From contig CALVBA010000009.1 of assembly GCA_944325695.1 (NCBI GenBank), positions 1 through 41,140 on the forward strand: a stretch of DNA of 41,140 nucleotides. The letters run 5' to 3'. Of the stretch, positions 35,646 through 41,140 are shown piece after piece. The notes beneath the pieces were generated by a model, which was given only the letters and a program-made list of their open reading frames with translations, did no database searches and had not been told where the DNA came from. Every line of letters begins with the position of its first letter. The first letter of the stretch is position 1. The stretch comes from an uncultured Anaeroplasmataceae bacterium. Lineage in GTDB: Bacteria > Bacillota_I > Bacilli_A > Acholeplasmatales > Anaeroplasmataceae. Position numbers and translations under genes: made by a program.

Positions 35646-35679
35646 ATACTTCTAAGATAAATTCTTAGAAGTATTTTTA
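35646..35679 (+). terminator. metK terminator
   Basis: ATACTTCTAAG and CTTAGAAGTAT form a perfect 11-base stem with a T-run. Confidence 0.92.
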
Positions 35680-35691
35680 ATTAATAGAACT

Positions 35692-35964
35692 AAATTTTAA
35701 AAAAGTGGTATAATAAAGTTATAATTGTTTAAAAGAATTTGGGGTGTTTATATGAGTAAGATTCAAGATTTTTTAGTTGTTGGCACAACATTTAAAAACG
35801 AAGATGGAAAAGAAATTCAACAAATTTTAAAAAAGTGGTATAATAAAGTTATAATTGTTTAAAAGAATTTGGGGTGTTTATATGAGTAAGATTCAAGATT
35901 TTTTAGTTGTTGGCACAACATTTAAAAACGAAGATGGAAAAGAAATTCAACAAATTTTAAAAAA
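35692..35964 (+). repeat. Exact 130-bp tandem duplication (two copies plus 13 bp)
   Basis: 35692-35821 and 35822-35951 are identical, followed by a 13-base partial copy (AAATTTTAAAAAA, 35952-35964). The unit contains the extended -10 TGGTATAAT, the ribosome binding site GGGGTG, the start codon and the first 23 codons or so of the next gene. The 13-base word at both ends of a single unit is the likely slippage or recombination site that created the duplication. Confidence 0.97.
35752..35862 (+). pseudogene. Duplicated 5' fragment of the HIRAN-like gene
   Basis: The upstream copy of the duplication has its own extended -10, ribosome binding site and ATG. It encodes the first 27 residues of the downstream gene (MSKIQDFLVVGTTFKNEDGK, then EIQQILKK), then WYNKVIIV from the promoter of the second copy, and stops at 35862. 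The 36-aa product is unlikely to work. Confidence 0.85.
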
Positions 35965-36331
35965 AATTAAAGATGAAAACCTAAAAAATGGTAATTTCAC
36001 TCCTTATAAAGGATTGACCGATAAAGAAATTATGGATTTAGGTTTGATGATTGGTGAAGTTTCTGAACAACCAATTGCAGATGTATTAATTAAAGAGGGT
36101 CTGTTTGATGATGAATTATGTTACAAAGTATATTTGAAATTAAATAACGAGTTTCAGCATGTAGGTTATATATCTAAAAAAGAACAACACAAAATGAAAC
36201 TTATTTATAAATTGAATTTAAAATCGATTTGTTATTTAGTTGGTGGTATATATAAAGCTCAATCATTTTATGATGAAAAATTAAAAATTACGGAAGAATT
36301 AAATTATGGATTAAGGATAGTGATGTATTAA
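35882..36331 (+). CDS. HIRAN-like domain protein
   Basis: The 149-aa protein starts with FLVVGTTFKNEDGKEIQQIL and has YKGLTDKEI, then YLKLNNEFQHVGYISKKEQ; the pattern vvGt.f.n.dG..rq and h.GYi fits the HIRAN domain, best known from DNA-repair helicases and phage or stand-alone proteins. The C-terminal ~40 residues look like a small extra fold. The real start is the ATG at 35882 in the second copy of the duplication, with GGGGTG 7 bases upstream. The lipoprotein gene starts one base after its stop, so they share a transcript. Function is not known; the family call is moderate. Confidence 0.6.
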   Translation: MSKIQDFLVVGTTFKNEDGKEIQQILKKIKDENLKNGNFTPYKGLTDKEIMDLGLMIGEVSEQPIADVLIKEGLFDDELCYKVYLKLNNEFQHVGYISKKEQHKMKLIYKLNLKSICYLVGGIYKAQSFYDEKLKITEELNYGLRIVMY

Positions 36332-36332
36332 A

Positions 36333-37229
36333 ATGAAAATAATAGGAATAGTTGTAACCTTTTTTTTATTTTTACTAACAGGATGTGGTAATGATTCTAA
36401 AGACTTAAATGTTATTGTACCTAATGGAGCACCAGCATTATCACAAATTTTTGTCGATGAAAATCAAAATAATGTCAATACAACATATGTTTCTGGAGCA
36501 CAAGCTTTACAAGCAGCTTTTAATAGCGATGATTACGATTTTATTTATGCACCAGTTAATTTAGGGGCAAAATTTTATAACAATAATGCTAAATATAAAT
36601 TGGCAGCAGGTGTTACTTTTGGTAATTTATATTTTGCAACGACATTAGAAATTGATTTTGATATTATGGATTTAAACGATTATGATGTTGTTTTATTTGG
36701 AGAAAACACAGTTAATGATATGATTATAAAAACTATTTTTCAAAAATATAATCTTTCTCCTAATGTTCGCTATGTTGTTTCGGTAGATGATGTTAAAAAA
36801 GAATTTTTAGTAGATAGTAATAAAATTTATTTATTAGCAGAACCAGTTTTATCAGCATTAAAACAAGTTACTGCAAAAGAAGTTAAAATATTAGACTGTC
36901 AAACTTTATACGGAGAAAATGCATATATTCAAGCAGCTGTATTTGTAAATAAAAATACGATTTCTAAAGATATTAAAACAGTAAATAAATATTTAAATGC
37001 TTTAGAAAAGTCATGTAATTTAGTAAATGAAGATAAAGATCAAGCGGCTAAATTAGCTGAAAAATTAGCTATTGGATTACCTAAAAAAGAAGTTTTAGTA
37101 AATGCGATTAGTGGATGTAATGTTCGTTATCTTGAAGGAAAAAGTTGCCAGGTTATATTCGAAGAGATGTTTAAAGATAACTTAGGATTTATAGGAAATA
37201 AATTACCAGATGAAAACTTCTACTATTAA
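36333..37229 (+). CDS. ABC transporter substrate-binding lipoprotein (NMT1/SsuA-like)
   Basis: The 298-aa protein has a lipoprotein signal (membrane stretch, then LLTGC with the lipid-bound Cys at residue 18). It continues with LNVIVPNGAPALSQIF and a type II periplasmic-binding fold (YDFIYAPVNLGAKFY, AAGVTFGNLYFAT), which resembles NMT1/SsuA-type proteins for small organic substrates. The ligand is unknown. It is followed by an overlapping permease gene (20 bases). No ATPase gene is adjacent, so the ATPase must be encoded elsewhere or shared. Confidence 0.85.
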   Translation: MKIIGIVVTFFLFLLTGCGNDSKDLNVIVPNGAPALSQIFVDENQNNVNTTYVSGAQALQAAFNSDDYDFIYAPVNLGAKFYNNNAKYKLAAGVTFGNLYFATTLEIDFDIMDLNDYDVVLFGENTVNDMIIKTIFQKYNLSPNVRYVVSVDDVKKEFLVDSNKIYLLAEPVLSALKQVTAKEVKILDCQTLYGENAYIQAAVFVNKNTISKDIKTVNKYLNALEKSCNLVNEDKDQAAKLAEKLAIGLPKKEVLVNAISGCNVRYLEGKSCQVIFEEMFKDNLGFIGNKLPDENFYY

Positions 37230-37941
37230 AATCAAAATTTTATCGATTATTTCATTAATTGGATTATATTTTTTATTTTATAAAGTAATTAATAATGAAT
37301 TATTATTTCCACATATTAATCTTGTTTTAACAACATTATTGGATATTTTAATATCAATTAGTTTTTTTAAGATCCTCTTTTTTACTATTTTAAGGTTTAT
37401 ATTATGTTTTGTTATTTCTTTTATTTTTGGATTAGTTTTAGGATTAATTTCTGCATTATGGAATTCATTTTATCTTTTTCTTCGTCCATATATGAATATT
37501 TTTAAAAGTTTACCATTTGTCTGCTTAGTAATGATCGTTTTTATTTTTTTAGGGTATAGAATAACCCCTTATGTGATTACTATTTTAGTTTTATTACCAT
37601 TAATTTTTCAAGCGACATATGATGGTATTAAAAATATTGATGAAGAACTAATCGCTGTTTACCAATTGGATAGTCCCATAAATTTAAAAATTATTTTTAA
37701 TGTTTATTTACCATTAATTATATCTTATATTAAAGTAGCTGTCATGCAGATGATAGGCTTAGGAATTAAGGTTTTAATAAGTAGTGAATTTTTATGTCAA
37801 ACCCCTTTATCCTTTGGCAAGGAAATTGCTAGTGCTATCAATAATATCGAATATAATAAAGTTTTTGCATACAGTATTATTATAATAATTATGGTAAATT
37901 TTTTTGAAAAATGTGTTAATTTTTGTAAAAATCTAAAATGA
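37210..37941 (+). CDS. ABC transporter permease (SsuC/TauC-like)
   Basis: The 243-aa protein has about six membrane helices and the binding-protein-dependent permease loop in the C-terminal half (IDEELIAVYQLDSPINLKIIFNVYLPLIISYI), a variant of the EAA motif where the usual EAA...G is weakened. The architecture fits the nitrate/sulfonate/taurine permease group. It overlaps the binding-protein gene by 20 bases. The ribosome binding site AGGAA is rather distant (about 12 bases), so coupling to the upstream gene is likely. It pairs with an unknown ATPase. Confidence 0.83.
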   Translation: MKTSTIKIKILSIISLIGLYFLFYKVINNELLFPHINLVLTTLLDILISISFFKILFFTILRFILCFVISFIFGLVLGLISALWNSFYLFLRPYMNIFKSLPFVCLVMIVFIFLGYRITPYVITILVLLPLIFQATYDGIKNIDEELIAVYQLDSPINLKIIFNVYLPLIISYIKVAVMQMIGLGIKVLISSEFLCQTPLSFGKEIASAINNIEYNKVFAYSIIIIIMVNFFEKCVNFCKNLK

Positions 37942-37996
37942 ATTTATTTTTAACTTTTAATGTGGTATCATATAAAAAAGAAATGGAAGTGTATTT

Positions 37997-39415
37997 ATGA
38001 GAAAAACAAAAATTATTTGTACGTTAGGACCAAGCGTTGATAGCGAAGAAATGTTAGAACAACTTATTCAAAACGGGATGGATTGTGCGCGATTAAATTT
38101 TAGTCACGGTACACATGAAGAACAATTAGTTCGCATTAATCGTGTAAAAAAAGTTCGTGATAAGTTAGGAATTAATCTTCCAATATTGCTTGATACAAAG
38201 GGACCAGAAATCCGTTTAAGAAACTTTGAAGATGGAAAAATTGAAGTTAAAACAGGTGATTTAATCACTTTATCTTCGGATAAGGATTTAATTGGTACAA
38301 AGCATAAAGTAGGATTATCTTTTGATAAATTAGCTTATAATGTTAAAGTTGGGACTAAAATTTTAGTTGATGATGGAAAAGTTAGCCTAGAAGTTCAAGA
38401 GATTATCGATAAAGATGTATTATGTAAAGTTTTAAATGATGGCGTATTAAAGGATAAAAAATCAATTAATATTCCTAATGTCATTGTTGAAATGGATTAT
38501 TTATCTGAAAATGATAAAAAAGATTTGTTATTTGGAATTGCTAACGACATTGATTATATTGCAGCCTCATTTGTTAGAACTGCACAAGATGTCATCGATT
38601 TACGTGAATTTTTGAAAGCCAATGGCGGAGAGGATATAAAAATTATCTCTAAAATTGAAAACACATCTGGAATTGCCCATTTAGGAAAAATTATCGATTT
38701 GAGTGATGGAATTATGGTAGCCCGTGGTGATATGGGAGTTGAAGTGCCATTTAAAGATTTACCAGCCATTCAAAAAGATATGATTAGTCGTTGTTATAAA
38801 CAAGGAAAACAAGTTATAACGGCTACACAAATGTTAGAATCAATGACTAGCAATCCGCGTCCAACACGTGCTGAAGTTAGTGATGTTGCCAATGCGATAT
38901 ATGATCGAACAACAGCTATTATGTTAAGCGGAGAAACGGCAGCTGGAAAATATCCGATTGAAGCTGTTAAGGCGATGAGTGATATTGCTATTGCATCTGA
39001 AAGTTCAATTAATTATAAAAATCGTTTCTACACATCAAACCTAGATTTAGGGAATGGATTTTTATCATCGATTTGTAATGCGGCAGTAAATGCTTCATTT
39101 CAAGTAGATAGTAAAGCCATTATTTGTGGTTCAAGATATGGTAAAACGGCATTTCAGTTAGCTAATTATCGACCTGAATGTCCAATAATTGCTTGTGTTT
39201 TAGATAAAAAAGCATGTCGTCAATTAAATCTAGCATGGAATGTATATCCAATTTTAGCCGAAGAACAAAATACGACAGATGATATTTTTAGAAATAACTT
39301 AGCATTAGCTTTAGAAAGTAAAATTGTTGAAAAAGGGGATGTAGTTGTTTTAACAGGATCAAGTGCTATTGGTGAAAAAGCAACAGATACATTACAATTA
39401 CACTATATTAAATAA
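37997..39415 (+). CDS. pyk: Pyruvate kinase
   Basis: The 472-aa glycolytic enzyme converts phosphoenolpyruvate and ADP to pyruvate and ATP. Motifs are KIICTLGPS at the start, NFSHGTHEE, IISKIENTSG (catalytic Lys), MVARGDMGVEVP and TATQMLESM. It lacks the extra C-terminal PEP-utiliser domain of B. subtilis Pyk (~585 aa), so it is the short form. No pfkA precedes it. Start ATG after GGAAGTG. It has its own terminator. Confidence 0.97.
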   Translation: MRKTKIICTLGPSVDSEEMLEQLIQNGMDCARLNFSHGTHEEQLVRINRVKKVRDKLGINLPILLDTKGPEIRLRNFEDGKIEVKTGDLITLSSDKDLIGTKHKVGLSFDKLAYNVKVGTKILVDDGKVSLEVQEIIDKDVLCKVLNDGVLKDKKSINIPNVIVEMDYLSENDKKDLLFGIANDIDYIAASFVRTAQDVIDLREFLKANGGEDIKIISKIENTSGIAHLGKIIDLSDGIMVARGDMGVEVPFKDLPAIQKDMISRCYKQGKQVITATQMLESMTSNPRPTRAEVSDVANAIYDRTTAIMLSGETAAGKYPIEAVKAMSDIAIASESSINYKNRFYTSNLDLGNGFLSSICNAAVNASFQVDSKAIICGSRYGKTAFQLANYRPECPIIACVLDKKACRQLNLAWNVYPILAEEQNTTDDIFRNNLALALESKIVEKGDVVVLTGSSAIGEKATDTLQLHYIK

Positions 39416-39436
39416 AAAGCCTTGTAAAGGGCTTTT
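39415..39436 (+). terminator. pyk terminator
   Basis: AAAAAGCC and GGGCTTTTTT flank a seven-base loop. Confidence 0.82.
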
Positions 39437-39453
39437 TTGTTAAAGGAGATATT

Positions 39454-39990
39454 ATGATGGAAAAACTATTGAGTAAAAAAATGTTATATCGTGGTAAGAA
39501 TTATAATGTCAATGAAGAAGTTGTTGAACTTAGTTCAGGGAAAGTAGTTACAAGGGAAACAATTGAACGTCTGCATAAAGGAGCAAGTGCAGTTTTACTT
39601 GTTGATAATTTTGAAAATGTTTATCTTGTTAAGCAGTTTCGACATGGTATTGGTAAGGATAATTTAGAAATTCCTGCTGGAAAATTTCTTGAAGATGAAG
39701 ATCCCCTTACTGCAGCATATCGTGAAATGGAAGAAGAAACAGGGTTAATACCTTTAAATTTAAAAAAATTAGGGGAAATTTATCCAACCCCTGGAAGTGA
39801 TTCGCGTTGCATTCATATCTACTATGCGAATGATTTTATTGATGGAAAAACAAATTTTGATGAAGATGAAGAAATTGCATTAGTAAAGATGCCTTTATCA
39901 GAAGCTAAAAAGCTTATTTTGGATAATACTATTTGTGATGCTAAAACAATTTGTGCTATTTTATTATACGAAAGTTTAAGGAATAACTAA
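39454..39990 (+). CDS. NUDIX hydrolase, ADP-ribose pyrophosphatase type
   Basis: The 178-aa protein has a complete NUDIX box (G-x5-E-x7-R-E-x-x-E-E-x-G): GKFLEDEDPLTAAYREMEEE then TGL. VKQFRHGIGKDNLEIPAGK before it and a PTPGSDSRCIHIYYA segment after it fit the ADP-ribose pyrophosphatase (NudF/YqkG) subfamily. The reaction is ADP-ribose to AMP and ribose 5-phosphate, inferred. The start is ATGATG after AAAGGAGATATT. It overlaps the next gene by one base (TAATG). Confidence 0.9.
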   Translation: MMEKLLSKKMLYRGKNYNVNEEVVELSSGKVVTRETIERLHKGASAVLLVDNFENVYLVKQFRHGIGKDNLEIPAGKFLEDEDPLTAAYREMEEETGLIPLNLKKLGEIYPTPGSDSRCIHIYYANDFIDGKTNFDEDEEIALVKMPLSEAKKLILDNTICDAKTICAILLYESLRNN

Positions 39991-40757
39991 TGAATTTAAT
40001 TATTATATGTAAACAATTAGATAAAACATACATTAATTTAGTTAAATATTTTAATGATGATGTTTTAATAACAATAAGAGTTGGAAAGTATTTTGATGTT
40101 ATTTATGATCATGGTATTAAGCAGTTTAGTAGTTATGAACAATTGTTAATGGAATTAGGAAATTTCTTATTTGAACATAAGATTATTAATCGTTTAGAGT
40201 GTTTAGATGAATCCCTATATGATTTAGCATGTAGTTTAAAACGTGATTTTGCGATTAATAGTGGAATTGAACAATATCAAATTAATCAAATTTACGATAA
40301 ACGCTTTTTTAAGAGTACGAATTTTATGATAAAAAATAATTTTTTTAATAAAAGGTTAATCGGTTTAATCGATGAAAAAAGTAATATTTTATATAAAATG
40401 ACGGAAGAAAATAATCAGTTTAGTATAGATGTTGAACCAAAATTAATTGATGTAATATCATGTTTAATTAAAAAATTGAATATAAAAAAAACATATTTTG
40501 ATATTTACTATAATAAAGATAATCTTGATGTTGTGGATATTATATTTTGTCTACCTAAACCGTATTATATGGATTTGTTAAATTTTGTAAATAGTGTTAA
40601 TGGTTATGAAATATTTGCTAAATTAATTCATAATGAAGAATATCACTATCAAGTTAATACAAAAAAAGTTATTATTAGTAATAAAGGTAATTTAAACAAT
40701 GCATTTGTAACTTTTCAATATGATAATCAAGATATAATGGTAGCATTTATGGATTAG
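39990..40757 (+). CDS. Unrecognised 255-aa protein
   Basis: The product is soluble, rich in Asn, Ile, Lys and Tyr, with no signal peptide or membrane helix and no motif I can name. It starts MNLIIICKQLDKTYINLVKYF; a run of aromatic and charged residues follows, such as FAINSGIEQYQINQIYDKRFF and YFDIYYNKDNLDVVDIIFCL. Charged ligand sets of ATP-grasp enzymes were considered, but no matching triad is visible. It is coupled to the NUDIX gene through a TAATG overlap and precedes acpP, which has its own promoter. Two candidate domains (about 1-110, 111-255) can be guessed from hydrophobicity only. Confidence 0.7.
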   Translation: MNLIIICKQLDKTYINLVKYFNDDVLITIRVGKYFDVIYDHGIKQFSSYEQLLMELGNFLFEHKIINRLECLDESLYDLACSLKRDFAINSGIEQYQINQIYDKRFFKSTNFMIKNNFFNKRLIGLIDEKSNILYKMTEENNQFSIDVEPKLIDVISCLIKKLNIKKTYFDIYYNKDNLDVVDIIFCLPKPYYMDLLNFVNSVNGYEIFAKLIHNEEYHYQVNTKKVIISNKGNLNNAFVTFQYDNQDIMVAFMD

Positions 40758-40758
40758 T

Positions 40759-40787
40759 TTGCAATTTTATTTTTGATTTGTTATAAT
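40759..40787 (+). promoter_or_regulatory. SigA promoter of acpP
   Basis: TTGCAA, 17 bases, TATAAT, 31 bases before the acpP start. Confidence 0.85.
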
Positions 40788-40818
40788 TAAATATATAAAA
40801 TTAAAGGAGAAAATGAAA

Positions 40819-41049
40819 ATGGTTTTTGAAAAAGTTAGAGAAATTATTTGTCATGAACTAAAAATTAGTGAAGATAAAGTAGTTTTAGAAGCAAATTTAA
40901 AAGATGACTTAGGTGCTGATTCATTAGATGCTGTTGAAGTTATCATGGCATTAGAAGATGAATTTGACATTTCAATTGTTGATGAAGTTACTCAAAATTT
41001 AAAAACAGTTGGTGACTTAGTTAAATTTATTGAAGACGAAATCAAATAA
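40819..41049 (+). CDS. acpP: Acyl carrier protein
   Basis: The 76-aa acidic protein carries fatty-acid chains on a 4'-phosphopantetheine attached to Ser35 of the GADSLDAVEV motif. Length and composition are those of AcpP. The ATG at 40819 is 9 bases after GGAG and gives MVFEKVREII; the ATG at 40813 is only 3 bases away from it. It has its own promoter, and no other fatty-acid gene is in the window. An insertion-like sequence begins about 20 bases after its stop. Confidence 0.95.
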   Translation: MVFEKVREIICHELKISEDKVVLEANLKDDLGADSLDAVEVIMALEDEFDISIVDEVTQNLKTVGDLVKFIEDEIK

Positions 41050-41067
41050 TAGAAAAACCCCAGAAGT

Positions 41068-41140
41068 ATACTGAACCCCATAAGTTGGACTAGTAGAAAA
41101 TACTAGAAAGACTTATGGGGTTTTATTATGAAATTAAGTT
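41068..41140 (+). mobile_element. Left end of an IS3-family (IS150-like) element, cut by the window edge
   Basis: The sequence ACTGAACCCCATAAGTTGGAC resembles the terminal inverted repeats of the IS150 group (general form TGTACTGAACCCC...GTTGGAC). The stem AACCCCATAAGT (41074-41085) with ACTTATGGGGTT (41111-41122) and an inner CTAGTA/TACTAG stem form a strong hairpin before an ATG at 41128 (MKLS..., as IS150-type OrfA starts). The rest is outside the window. The hairpin may also act as the acpP transcript terminator. Confidence 0.58.

Noticed and set aside
1-41140. CRISPR array or prophage
   Set aside because: No regularly spaced repeats, no integrase and no phage structural genes were seen; the only tandem repeat is the 130-bp duplication.

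Overview
The window is AT-rich (clearly below 35% G+C by eye) and comes from a spore-forming low-G+C member of the Bacillota. It carries gpr, a D,D-carboxypeptidase gene next to spmA and spmB, a SpoVIF-like gene, spoIVA and a gerM-like gene. UGA is used as a stop (for example gpr and spmA end in TGA), so it does not use the Mollicutes code. A ClpB without the N-domain, as in mycoplasmas, together with the sporulation genes points toward Erysipelotrichia or a neighbouring class. The species cannot be named from this window.

Layout. 1-2154 (minus): ABC exporter, a permease that runs off the left edge and an ATPase gene broken by a one-base frameshift. 2304-4146: a cytidylate-kinase-like protein and an RlmI-type methyltransferase. 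4221-6425 (minus): N-domain-less clpB under a consensus promoter flanked by two CIRCE operators. 6608-9845: EamA transporter, tRNA-Cys, MATE transporter and TrhA/hemolysin III. 9957-16664: yqeM-like, comEA, comEC, holA, a DEDDh exonuclease, an ArsC/Spx-like protein, rpsT (minus) and gpr. This keeps the order of the B. subtilis yqeM-comE-holA-rpsT-gpr region. 16710-28410: a small membrane protein, pgsA, recA, dacB/spmA/spmB/rluB, cmk, an S1-domain protein, der, gpsA, spoVIF, spoIVA and an HU gene, which again follows two B. subtilis blocks. 28460-34012: CPBP protease (minus), then gerM, rdgB, a YsnB-type phosphoesterase and a large TPR protein with degenerate GGDEF and EAL domains. 34025-35639: SAM-I riboswitch, a TIGR03905/TSCPD protein and metK. 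35692-37941: a 130-bp tandem duplication, a HIRAN-like protein, and a substrate-binding lipoprotein plus permease without an ATPase. 37997-41049: pyk, a NUDIX hydrolase, an unknown protein and acpP. The right edge enters what looks like an IS3-family element.

Most genes are core housekeeping or sporulation genes. No prophage, CRISPR or large island is seen. The most unusual signal is a set of four genes (gpr, a small membrane protein, dacB and gerM) in which the ribosome binding site is placed for an AUA or AUU start codon. In one of them no AUG, GUG or UUG is available at all. Three of the four are sporulation or germination genes. Other points of interest are the duplication of a promoter and gene start, the doubly CIRCE-controlled short ClpB, the probably catalytically dead GGDEF-EAL protein in the gerM operon, and the unknown protein at 39990.
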